Of a stretch of DNA of 64,000 nt, positions 51,106 through 61,548 are shown in pieces (within the stretch, counting starts at the first letter, position 1; each line of letters starts with the position of its first letter). Source of the stretch: Verpa conica. Taxonomy: Eukaryota; Ascomycota; Pezizomycetes; Pezizales; Morchellaceae. The stretch covers positions 434,001-498,000 of the forward strand of contig JAUFSD010000017.1 of the NCBI GenBank assembly GCA_033030425.1, written 5' to 3'. A program made the position numbers and the translations under genes. A model generated the notes under the pieces. The model searched no databases. It was given only the letters and a program-made list of their open reading frames with translations, and was not told the origin of the DNA.

Positions 51106-52933
51106 TTATAGTTCATTTTTAGGATCAACGTAGGAAGCCCCTTTCCAGCTATAAAATGCCGGTCTTGGTGTCCTACCCATTGCCTGATCCCACTTCTGAC
51201 TTGCCTCCGACAGCCCAATGAGAATTCTATTGATATAAGTTAGTCCTATCAAAACTATTCGAGGGGAGAAGAGACTTACAAACGCTTCGGTAGGTTATAC
51301 CAACTCTTAAGAATAAAAATAAGAGTCCTCCATACCAACCAACACTCCTCATAAATCATCTCCTTCACCGTAAGCTCTACCTCATCCTTGGTTGGTGGTG
51401 TCTGCTGTTTTCGTCTTTCTTCCCTCTTCGCTTTAGCCTCGGCGGCTTGGCGCACATCCCACATCTCCTTAAAAGAATCGAGGGCAACTAGGGAGTGCGA
51501 GACACGATCGAGAGTGTTGACTAATGCAACAAGCTCAGTACGGCGGAGGATCGGGTTGGCACCGGCTTCAGCGTTCTCGTCAAATTCAAAGAGGACTTTG
51601 AGGGCTGTTCCGTAGCCTTGGGTTTGAACTTTACCCCATAGGCGGCATTTATCGCAGCCAACACAATCCATGAGTCTCGAGACATTTCTAAAGCGGTTTC
51701 GGAACTCCTCTTTAAGGCCATCCATCTCGTTCTTGAACATGAGAGATTCGTCAAAGATTGGTTCGGCGGAAGCGGCGGCCGAGGCGAGCTTAAGGACCTT
51801 GGCTTTTGTGAGACGGTTTTGGTAATAGTCGCCTGAACAGAAAGTATAGTCTTTGAGGTAACCTTGAAGTTTTGAGACTGCACGAGCGAGGAGAGCGTAG
51901 TTGAAGTAAATGTTCTGGACACGTTCTGGGTGCCCTTTGAATCGGGACATAAAGCAGTCATAGTTGGGGCTCCATTCACCGGTAGATTGGTTCAAGTAGT
52001 CCCAGCAAAGATGCATAGAGATACTTGCGTGCATCCCTGAGATAACCCTGTGAAAGACCCTCTTCTCGAGACACTCATCATCCGCATCTAGCTCTCTAAG
52101 GCTCTGCTGTCCGTCCTTCCCAACGCCTAATTCATGCTTCCCCTTCGCCTGCATAACACTTGTAAACTCCATCGCCGCCGGACTATTGAATTTTGAGAAG
52201 CCACCCATCCCCGTCTGCTCATTCTCTTCGGGATGCTTATTAAAACAATTCTCCCTATAAATTGCCTTCCACACATTTGCCGCCCCAGCGCCAGCATACC
52301 CCGTGAACCTTTCTGGGTTCTCAATCAAGGATACATAATCCCCCTTACCCCCTACAGACTCATCCTCAGGAACACAGTAGTCCCTCTCATCGCACTCATC
52401 CTCCTCAACAATACAGCTCTCCTCCCTCTCAGCCCCAAGTGCTCCCCCAAGTGGCGAAGGTTCCGTTGGTGCGCGACTAGCTGGATGAGACGCCTTTGGC
52501 CCCGCCAGCTTTCCGAGCTCCTCTGCTCTCCAGATTGGAGGGATATCTTTCTCATCTTCAATTGTTGTTACGGCACAGGCAATGTTGCCACACATGCCTT
52601 CGTCGTCGGACCAGAAGGGGCATGTTCGGCCATAGAGGTCGAGACGGTAGTAGCTAAAGTAGTCGGTGCCTTTAGTTATCTCTTTGAGGAGGGGGCTAAG
52701 TTTTTTGTTGAGGCTTTCGACTGTGTTGTAGGATGCGCATCCGTCAGGAACAAGTTCATTTGGCTCATTCTAGGTGTGGTGTTAGTATAGAGCTCTAGAG
52801 GGACAGGGGGACATAGGAGGGTTACCGAGCAGACACTGCTTTCGATCGGGGTTGGTGGGGCCCCGGCTTCGACGATGGCAGATACGGATATAAGGATCCC
52901 CGCCAGGAGCTGTGGTGAGCGGGAGAGCCGCAT
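51106..52933 (-). CDS. ERO1: endoplasmic reticulum oxidoreductin 1
   Basis: FAD-dependent sulfhydryl oxidase that reoxidises protein disulfide isomerase in the ER. The exons are 52933-52826, 52769-51280 and 51226-51106, giving 572 residues. The N-terminus (MRLSRSPQLLAGILISVSAI) is a signal peptide. The regulatory/shuttle cysteines lie in YGRTCPFWSDDEGMCG (about 84-95). The FAD-proximal active site is CVGCDKC, the CxxCxxC of the family, near 404-410. ENPERFTGYAG and the NxYFNYxLLARAVSKL helix are conserved. The last intron sits before the C-terminal tail. The length matches fungal Ero1. Confidence 0.96.
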
Positions 52934-53662
52934 TGTAGGTGTCGGTTATTGTGATGCTCTTCCCGGGGGTGCAGCTAGTATTTGAAAGTGCAAGTATTGA
53001 TGTAAGGTACGACAGTAGATTTCGCTAGCCAAGAAGAGATGTAATATTCAAAGGGAGAGCTGCTAGAGAAGTAAAGAATGAGAGGACGAGATGAAAGGAG
53101 AGAAATTGACTATTCAGGGATGATAAGGAGAAAGACAGAATCCGTTGATTATAAACGCAGACTGAAACAGCAGGAAGCAAGGAGAATGCAGTGGTAGTTG
53201 CAAAGGCCAGATATCCCAACTGAGACCCGTGAGAAACAAAACAAAAAAAGAATGCGCCGTTGAGCCAGCAGACGTACAACTAATAGCGAGACCCAAGCTG
53301 GGGCGGGACAGTGGGCAGATACGGGCCCATATATGACACCATTAACGGATGTTCCTGACTTGATTCCGTAGATATTATTGTGTACCCTTTACATAGGAAG
53401 AGTCCGACAGGGGCGACATGTGGGACGGGCACACCGGGGCATGTGGCGAGTTGTGGCTGACTATGACCGATCCCCGGGGCTGGTTATTAAGCTACTCAGC
53501 CCTTGGCGGAAGGGTGCCAATTATGGGACATGATTTGCCCATGGGCTACCATTGCGATGGGACGGTCTAGTTCTGATGTCGCCTCATGCCAACTGACCTA
53601 CCAGGCCAATATTTGTCTATTTGCTGGTGGCGTGAATACTACCATAAATAGCCCACCATAGA
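52934..53662. other. ERO1 upstream region
   Basis: 730 bases between the ERO1 start and the LINE target duplication. It is pyrimidine-rich on the coding strand near the gene. No gene seen. Since ERO1 is a stress-response gene in fungi, an unfolded-protein response element would be expected here, but I did not find a convincing one. Confidence 0.4.
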
Positions 53663-53678
53663 GTAGATAAATATGATA
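53663..53678. repeat. LINE target-site duplication, 3' side of element
   Basis: GTAGATAAATATGATA, identical to 56902-56917. It directly abuts the element's poly(A) tail (poly-T on plus). Confidence 0.93.
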
Positions 53679-53951
53679 TTTTTTTTTTTTTTTTTTTTTT
53701 AACTCAAGTGATTTTATTATTCTGGGTACAAAATCTGGTGTGCAGTATAAACTATGACCTAAAAAGAACCCTTCCCCTTCCTAAAAATAAAACACGACCC
53801 CCTTCAAAATTCCAAATAACAATAATTTAACACAGGAAAAAAAAGAAACGACGCTTTGGCAAAATCAATGTACTACTTAAACACCATTTCCTTCCTTCTG
53901 ACTTAATGTCTTGGTGCCGCTATACTCGGACTTGATGGATATGTTGGCTCC

Positions 53952-56901
53952 TTATGATTCGGAGCAGGTAATGGAGGTGAGAGAGGACGTAGTGGAGGAG
54001 GATGGCACTGGCGACGGGAGTGCTTTCTTGGGAAAGTTTATTTTGTTTTGGAGAACGAAGGTCCCGACGAGTAACGAGAGAGCTTCGGAGCTCCAGATTT
54101 CGTCAAGGGATCTGATATTGGGTAGAAGGGAATTTCTGGATGTGGTAAGACTGGGGCAGTGCAGAAGTACGTGCTCTGTTGTTTCCGGAGAAAGGAGACA
54201 CCTAGGACAGGTGTCAGAAGTGTGAAGATTTATCCACGATTTATGGGCGTTTAGATAGCTCTTTTCCACCCGCATTTGGTGGAGACGGGAGGATTGAAAC
54301 TTGTGAAGAGACATAAAATATGGTGTTGTGAGAGAACAGCCATATTTATAGTAGCTGGGTGGGGGGTAGAGAATCTCCCAATTCTCTAGGAGCTGTTGTT
54401 TGATCCTAACTGAAAAACTTTTGTGACTAAGATTGGAGCCTAGTAACGGCTGAACTAGGGAGCCTAAAAATTCGATTGGCAGGTGGTTGACGCCTGCTTT
54501 GGCGACCGAATTCCACTTTTTAGGGGGATTAGGGAGGCCTTTGAGAAGTTCGGAGTGTGAGTAGCTCCGTTCGGGCGAGATGGTTGGGAACGACGAGTCA
54601 AACCGGGCCGTGACTGGGTTGTTTAGAGGGTGGGCAGTAGCAACTCGAATGGCATGTTTGATCTTAAGGTAATGAAGATAAAGAATCAGCGGTGGGGCGG
54701 ATGCCTCCGCCCATAGAGCATGTAAATTGGTTGACCTAAAGCAACCTAGGGCCCACCTGAGGACGGAGTTCCAAAAGACCTCCATTTCTCTTAGGGCTGA
54801 GGTGGGGGTGAAAAGGGTGGCTCCATAGGTAAGCATGGGGCGAATAGCGAGGGTAGCAAGTTTCCTGCAGTTACCAGAGGAAAGGCCTTTCCCGGGGGAG
54901 GAAAATCTGTGGAGAATACCAAAGGAGGCCTGGGCGGACGCCAGTCTTCTTATAAAGTGATCGTTTGGGTTGAATGAGGGTGAGAACCAATAGCCAACCC
55001 ACCGGACTATTGGTTTTGGATGGATTTCAAGGGGGACAGCGTGAGGGCAGCGTAACCACAGGATACAACTAACTCGATGGCAAGGTAACTATCCGTTACA
55101 AGCAAAATACCAAAGGTTTGTGAAGTAGGAAGTGGGTTCAGCGATCGCGAAGCGATGAAGCAGCGGAGAGGCAGCGAAGAAAGAAGTTTGTATTGAGTCT
55201 AACTGAAGAAACGTTGCGTAAGGAAAGAAGAAAGAAAACTATTACAGAGAGGGAGCAACGCTCCCTATTTATACCCAAAATTCCCAGCCGTACAATGCCT
55301 TTGTTTCCTTCCCCGCTACCTGTTACCCTGCCTTCATCCTTGCATGAGTCACAATGAGACTCACCCTAGCGCCCCTGATCGATCCGTGAAAATGGAAGGT
55401 GTGTCCATCAATACACACGGAAAGATGTGAGACTGGGGACTTGTCTCTGGGGGTGCGCCAGTGCATCAACTCAGTTTTAGCGACCGAGAAGGACACGTTT
55501 CGGGGGGCTGCGTCATTTTTAAGACGATAATAATTTTCTTGAAGTAAAAGAATGTTTTCCTCAACTGTGGGTGAGGCAACCGTGATGGCAAAGTCGTCGA
55601 CATACGATAGGGTAATGCCTGGTGAGGGTTCCAAGTGATGCAAAACGCTAACGTAAATGACAAATAATAAAGGAGAGATGGGGGATCCTTGGGGGACCCC
55701 TACTTGAACGGGGACGGCTAGCTTGGGGGAGCCTTTATAAAGGAGGGTAACCCAGCGATCGGATAAAAAGGAGAGAATCCAATTAACCATATAAGGAGGG
55801 ACAGACTGTGAGGTGAGAATGGAGGCGAGGGTGTGTTTAACCACATTATCAAACCCGCCTTTAATGTCCAAAAAAAGGGTGGAAACTTTTAGTTTGGCTA
55901 GCTGCATAGCCCTAATTTCATTGTAAAAGACTGTAGTGGCGTCTGAAGTGGAGAGGCCTGCGACTGAGCCGCATTGATGTGGATGGACTAGGCCAGTAGC
56001 TTTCGCTATCTTTGCCAGTCTAAGTGTAACTACTTTCTCCAAGACTTTTGAGAAGGTTTGGAGAAGCACAATTATCCGATAGGAGGAAGTGGCCGTGTAA
56101 TCGTCTTTGCCTGGTTTGGCTAGGACAACACCGTTTGCCTTTTTAAGGGAGAGTGGGTGGTACCCGCTTTTTAAAAGGGGGGTAAGTATTCTGGGAATGA
56201 GTGTGGGGTTAATCCTGTGGACACCTTTCCATATTGAGTAAGGAATGGAGTCGGGTCCTGGTGCCGACAGATTAGATGTTTTGGAAAGAACGTGTTGAAT
56301 TTCTTCAGAAGTAATAACGGGAACACTATGGAACCGTAGGGGAAGGGGGGAGCCAGTATCTGGTCTTGGAGGAAAGAATGCATTCACTAAATTTTCATTT
56401 AGGATTTGGGGTGTAGGAGAATTGGGAATGGACGGGATTCGGTCCTCGGATCTGGTGGCCATTTTCTTAAGCCGCCACATATCGGAAGGGGAAGCGTTAG
56501 ACACAAACGTGTTCCAATGGTCACGCTTGGCTTTTTTGATAGCGTTAAAGTAGGCGTTTTTGGCCGCTTTAAGCTCAAATGGAGGGGAGAGTTCTTTGCG
56601 GTAGGACTTGTGAACGCTGTGATAAATAGTTCTTAACTGAGAAAGATTAGGGTTCCACCAGGGTTTCGACCATGATGAGACTCTCTTTGTGGGGGTGTGT
56701 AAAAGAAGGACGTTGTGAAGTTGGTTAAAGGACTCGTCGAACCAGTTATCTAGGTCGGAGGAGTCAGAAGGAAGTTGAAACTCGCTTAACTGGGGGGCAA
56801 TAAGGTCCCAATTAGCGAGGGCCCAGTTAGGGGTGTTGTAGGGGGTAAAATCGGAGTCCGGGGGGGCCAGCTGACAGAGTATGACTCTATGATCTGAGCC
56901 T
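53952..56901 (-). pseudogene. LINE ORF2: endonuclease tail, reverse transcriptase, zinc knuckle
   Basis: Truncated at the 5' end and interrupted by the nested insertion at 55045-55384; apart from these, the frame stays open to the stop at 53952-53954. Reverse transcriptase motifs: APGPDSIPYSIWK (motif 1), LFLDIKGGFDNV (motif A, catalytic Asp), GVPQGSPISPLLF (motif B) and SYVDDFAI (motif C catalytic Asp pair, about 55593-55604). The thumb region includes RWVGYWFSPSFNPNDHF. A CPRCLLSPETTEHVLLHCP zinc knuckle follows near 54170-54230. The family likeness is to the fungal Tad1/mosaic clade. I see no RNase H domain. It cannot move by itself without the missing 5' part. Confidence 0.93.
55045..55384 (-). 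mobile_element. 340-bp insertion nested in the LINE, with 5-bp target duplication
   Basis: It is flanked by CGTGA at 55040-55044 and 55385-55389. Taking out the insert plus one duplicate restores an uninterrupted reverse-transcriptase frame, so the edges are firm. On the minus strand it has a TATA-like box (TATAAATAGGGAGC) and a perfect hairpin (GGGAGC-GTT-GCTCCC), as in a retrotransposon LTR promoter and leader. The 5-bp duplication also suits an LTR element, so a solo LTR is my best guess. The ends, however, are not the usual TG...CA (they read GATCGATC... and ...GCTGCCC). It codes for nothing. Confidence 0.75.
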
Positions 56902-56917
56902 GTAGATAAATATGATA
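56902..56917. repeat. LINE target-site duplication, 5' side of element
   Basis: GTAGATAAATATGATA, the partner of 53663-53678. Confidence 0.93.
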
Positions 56918-58591
56918 AATGTTATCGTATATATAATCACGTGGGCTGTCTTGGCGCGAATAGTTTTTGGCAAATAAACTACGGTATTTCGGCCCGGGAA
57001 GATGGGGAATATCGCCCGAGTCCTGCAGAGCCTTAAATATGCCCTTATATATCTCGGTATACATAGGAAATATATTTATACAAAAAATATTGAAAAAGGC
57101 TACCAATACAAGGCTAAGCTATGGGTCTATACCTACATTTGTTATAGTCAATAGTAGATTATGTAAGGTTACTAGAAACTAGTAATGTTTGCTAAATTCT
57201 TAATCGTAAAGCTACTTTTGGTACTTGAAAGGATACCCCTGTGAACTCCCCGGCCCATGATGCTTCTACCTATGGAACCCATCACTCTCAAGTTCATGAC
57301 CAAAAGTATAGTCAATAGGTTTTCTCTGTTTTGAGGTAACTAAGGAGGCTCTCGGCCATCAACCTGATCATCAAACTCTCAAATTTTAAGGGTGGGCGAA
57401 ATATATAAGATTAAAGAGATTGCCTAAAATATTGTTAACCTTGAGAGGTACTAGAATCTTGCTAGCTTTGATATATAGAAGAACACGTATAACGAGAGAT
57501 GAGTTCTATTGTGAGGTGGTAAACGTTTGTGACGCATAAACGCTACAATAGTATGAGCCTTAGTTTAGTCCGAGTGGCAAGGGCGGAGTGAGTTTCTCTG
57601 CAATTTCTTCCCTTAAAAAAGGTGTCATTACGCGAACGATGGGCATTTCATGATGTTGCTGTCGTTCTCTTGAATCTTGTAACAGAACCCCTCCCTCCTT
57701 CATAACCCGCTCAGAAACACTCATCTAGCTTGGGGGGATATGGGCTTCCTTTGGTGGTATTTTGGTATTCCCTGCTTAGTTTTACTGGGTGTTATGTTCC
57801 ACGAATCTCGTAGAGGGAAATGAAACAGGTAACTCTATTCCTTCTACTTGTGTAAAAGGTTCCTTCAGGAACGAAGGATCATTTTACATGATCTCCTGCT
57901 CAACCAATTTTACTGAGTCACGCATCTATGGTTGGGGTTCGGCGAAAGGGTGGGCTTGATTGGCTTCGTTTGAGGGGTGTGAAAGGACTAAATTGGAGAG
58001 GAGGATGGCTTTTTTTACTACAAGGCAGAATAGGACGCCTTGCGGGTTGCATTTCTCGTGCTTTCCATAGGGGTATTGAGTGTCAAAGCCCGAGGGTGAA
58101 GGGGAAAGCATCGAGTTTGTCAGGAAATCGATAAAAGAGTTGTAGTAGACGTAGACGTGGAGACGTTGTAGAAGGGGAGATGAAGTGTAGGGTCAAGTGG
58201 AAGCAAGAAGAAAGCGTACGAGGAACCTCTCAAGCTATGGGTAGCCAAAATGTAAGGAACGAGTCGTCAGTGGCAGCACTGCCGTACTTTTCATTCCTTT
58301 GTAAATTTTGGCGGCAAGAACCCCAGCTCACTATGAGGTTGTTATTATTAAGGTCAATATTAAGGAATTGATTTAATTTTAATTATACTGAGTAATGGTT
58401 ATCTTGTAAACTCTCAAGTGCGTACCTATTTCTTGGTGGTTTTATTTTTAGAACTCTAGAGACGAAGGATGTAAATTTACGCTCTCAGAGTCCCCACACC
58501 ACCATTAAAAGAAAAAGAAAAAGACTTGAATTTAAAACTCCCCCACAGGTATATAAAAGCAAGGCCCAGCCCAGGTCAGGAACCAGATATT
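56918..58591. other. gene-free stretch
   Basis: 1.7 kb of AT-rich DNA between the LINE and KIN17. Only short unrecognised frames. Confidence 0.5.
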
Positions 58592-59569
58592 CTACACAAT
58601 CCTCTGCCTCTTAACTCCCTCAGGCCCTTTTGGTGCCCCTCCTAGCCGCTTTCTTTCCATATCCTCCCTCATAATTCGTTCAGCAGTACTCATCGGCCTC
58701 TTAGGTGCAACCTCTTTCTTCTTTGTATCCTTCCCGTCTTTCCCGTCCTTCTTTTTGCTAGATGCAAAAACGTTTTTTGGCTTCTTGGGGACGATCTTGA
58801 GAGAGACTTTTTCGGGTTCCTTTTGCATCCCCTGTTTTGCTTCACTACCACCATTTTCAGTTGAAGTACCACTTTCGTCAGTCTTGTCCACCCCATCCAC
58901 CTTGACGGTGTCGTCGGGTGCCGATGATCGCTCGTTAAATGTGAGTTTGATCTTCTCCCCCTCTTCCCTCTTCAGCTCCTGGGCATGGTCGCCTTCTAGT
59001 GCCCTCCCGGCAGCCTCAGCATCTCTCTTTGCCCTCTCGACCTGCTCCCTAATCGCCTTCTGTTCGCGTTCCTCGTCACCTCTGTCCTGCCTCTCCTTCT
59101 TCCTAATCGCCTCCTGTCTCCTCAGCGCATCAGGGCTATTATCAATCCAGGAAACAAACAGTCCCTTCTCCCCATCTTCAACCCTACAAATACCCTCCCT
59201 CCCTAGCCACTTGACAAACTCACTTAGCGAGATCCACTTTGTAGCGTTCATATGCACATGCTCCTTATTCGCGATATACTCCTGATAAAAGTGATTCGCA
59301 TTAATCTTCTTTTCGCCGTGACTCGTTCGGAGGAGTAGTAGAAAGTCTCGCTGGAACTGCGCGGAGTAGTCGGATATGAACTTTTTGGCGTCCTCACCAA
59401 TCACGAGCATTTGTCGCACGTGGGATTCGCTCTGCGTGTGGCATTTGAACCCGTTTTCGTCGCGGCATTGTTTTTCGCATACTTGGCAGTACCAGCGGAG
59501 GCGCTGGAGGCCTTTGGCTTTCATCTTGTTGTTGAGCGACTTTAGGGAGCCAGCTTCGGCGCGGGGCAT
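58592..59569 (-). CDS. Kin17-like zinc-finger nucleic-acid-binding protein
   Basis: Single exon, 325 residues. A C2H2 finger at Cys28, Cys31, His44 and His50 (WYCQVCEKQC ... CHTQSESH) has the spacing of human KIN17. Next is the Kin17 winged-helix domain (about 51-160), with FLLLLRTSHGEKKINANHFY and ISLSEFVKWLGREGICRVEDGEKGLFV-like text. A charged coiled coil (EAIRKKERQDRGDEEREQK) and a Lys-rich tail follow. Family roles are in DNA damage response, replication and pre-mRNA splicing in the nucleus; the budding yeast relative is RTS2. It lacks the C-terminal KOW/SH3-like part of animal KIN17, as is usual in fungi. It is divergently paired with NAM9 across 515 bases. Confidence 0.95.
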   Translation of the reverse strand: MPRAEAGSLKSLNNKMKAKGLQRLRWYCQVCEKQCRDENGFKCHTQSESHVRQMLVIGEDAKKFISDYSAQFQRDFLLLLRTSHGEKKINANHFYQEYIANKEHVHMNATKWISLSEFVKWLGREGICRVEDGEKGLFVSWIDNSPDALRRQEAIRKKERQDRGDEEREQKAIREQVERAKRDAEAAGRALEGDHAQELKREEGEKIKLTFNERSSAPDDTVKVDGVDKTDESGTSTENGGSEAKQGMQKEPEKVSLKIVPKKPKNVFASSKKKDGKDGKDTKKKEVAPKRPMSTAERIMREDMERKRLGGAPKGPEGVKRQRIV

Positions 59570-60084
59570 GATGGGCGAGTTGTGTGGTGAGGTGTAGGTG
59601 AAAGGAGGTGAAGCTTGAAGAGGAGGGTGATATAGCTGTTAGCTAGCTGTGTCTGTAGTCAGTCGTAGAGGTGAAGTTGAGTAGATATTGTACTGTATCC
59701 TGGAGATGTCTGTGGTGGCAAAGAAGGAAGTTATTGCAGAGTAGTTATAAACCAAGTCGCAGAGCTGTCTCCAAGTCATCGCCGCAGTGCCAAGTCCCTT
59801 TAGTAATGTACCCCGGATTAATGTTATTCCACCCTCAACATCCCCTCAAAGATTCACTTGATATCGTGACAAGATTAGACATAAACTCCAAAATAATCAC
59901 TGGAAACATCACAATCCCACTTAAAATACCTCTATAAAATATATAAAATACTCATAAAATAAATTGTAAACTCTCCGCTCCTCCACCCCATCACTCGACC
60001 TCTCTCCACCGCCAAGCCACCCAAACCCACAAAACTTTCACCCCTCCACCCCCATCTCCATCCCCCTCCCACCACCCCCCAACC
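59570..60084. promoter_or_regulatory. divergent promoter region of KIN17-like gene and NAM9
   Basis: 515-base shared upstream region between two ATGs pointing away from each other. The NAM9 side is strongly C/T-rich on the plus strand (from about 59980), a common feature of fungal housekeeping promoters and leaders. No specific factor site is claimed. Confidence 0.5.
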
Positions 60085-61291
60085 ATGCGCGAAAAGCTCT
60101 TCACCCTCAAACGCCCCGTACGTTCTCCCCGCATTCTTCTTCTACAAACCTAGCTAACACCCTACCCCCACATCAGCGTGTCCGGCAATCCTGGTCCAAA
60201 TGGAACCTCTACAACCTAAGCCGACAACGAGCCCTCCGACTCGACCGCCGCACCTTCTTCCAACAAAAATGGACCAGTAAAGCCGAAACCCGCGCCTACC
60301 ATGGCGAATACCTGACTGCACGCCAATGGCAAAACATGTTTCGCCACACACTCAAAGCCGTCGTCCCAATGTTCTCTACAGACCTCGCCGAGGGCTCTGG
60401 CGCACAGATGGCTGCAGGAAGAGGTGCGGGCCTGACCAGTGATCAAATTGGGAGTCAGTTCGTCCCCTATATGAGTCAGTTGTATTGGCCCATGGAGAGG
60501 AGGTTGGATATTGCCTGTTATAGAGCAATGTTTGCGGCGAGTCCGAGGATGGCGAGACAGTTTGTTATTCATGGGTTTGTGACTGTGAATGGAAAGAAGG
60601 TAGGGAGAATGGGGTTCTCTTTATCTCTCTCTCTTTCTTTCTCTCTAGAAGAGAGAGTGTGTAGGGAGAAAGTGGAGGCTGATGGTGGTGTAGATGACGT
60701 ATCCGAACTACATGCTCAATCCAGGAGATATGTTCTCTGTCGACCAGAAGAAGGTGCTCTGGGCAACTGGCGCTCCAAAGCCGGGTGTGAAACGCATAAA
60801 AGCCGTAGAATCCACAGAAGCCTCTGAAGACGCCGAGACCCCAGCTGTAGATACAACTACAGAAGCACAGGAAGCACAGGAAGCGCAGGAGGTACCAGAC
60901 CCAATAACACCCGATGAAGCCAAGGCAGAAGCAGAAGCAGAGGCCGTCGAGTTTGAATTTGCGGGTAAAAGGGGCCCGGAGAAGAAACCATGGGTTAAGC
61001 ATGATCCGAATAACCCAATCGATTTGACAAAGCCGTATGCAACACCGTGGAGACCTAGGGATTTTTTGCCGCCGTTTGCGTTCATCCCGAGGTATCTGGA
61101 GGTTAACCATAATACCTGCCATGCGGTGTATTTGCGGCACCCGGTTGCAAAGCCGGGGTTGACTGAGGTTAGTCCCCGCCCCTACTGTGTGTGGGGGGAT
61201 GTGGTATGCTAATGGTGGTTTGTAGGTTCCTTCACCGCATGGACCAGAGGTTATGCAGTTGGCATTTAACTGGTTCTTGAGGAGGAGGTAG
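60085..61291 (+). CDS. NAM9: mitochondrial ribosomal protein uS4m
   Basis: Mitoribosomal small-subunit protein of the S4 family. The exons are 60085-60117, 60177-60599, 60694-61167 and 61226-61291, giving 331 residues; the introns are 59, 94 and 58 nt. The first exon codes only 11 residues ([11 protein letters not shown]). The S4 RNA-binding domain is [20 protein letters not shown] with [14 protein letters not shown], then [16 protein letters not shown] across the second intron. An acidic, Ala/Glu-rich insert follows, and the Nam9 C-terminus ends FNWFLRRR. It is essential for mitochondrial translation in yeast, where alleles were found as ochre suppressors. Confidence 0.95.
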
Positions 61292-61548
61292 ATGGGTGGT
61301 GGTGGTGTATATATATTACATGGGGGTTTCCAAAAAGTAGATAATTCGATCATTTCCTCTACATGTCACAAGAACATCGTTTGATCGAAAAACTTCGGGA
61401 GGGTTGCATCCTCGTTCACAATTCTCTTCTACTGTATAATATAAAGACAAGCATCCCCGTAAAGGGGGGAGGGGGAGGGGGAGAAGTGTCTCAACGCTTG
61501 ATAGACAGGTAAAAAGAAACAATAAAAAAACCCACTATCCAGGCTACT

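Larger units (their letters stand above)
53679..56901 (-). mobile_element. 5'-truncated Tad1-like LINE (non-LTR retrotransposon)
   Basis: Read on the minus strand it starts abruptly inside the endonuclease (GSDHRVILCQ, the last APE-type motif). It runs through reverse transcriptase, a C-terminal Cys/His knuckle and about 270 nt of 3' UTR, and ends in a 22-nt poly(A). The perfect 16-bp duplications on both sides and the 5' truncation are the marks of target-primed reverse transcription. A 340-bp insertion lies inside. Copy age looks recent: besides that insertion the coding frame has no stop. Confidence 0.95.
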
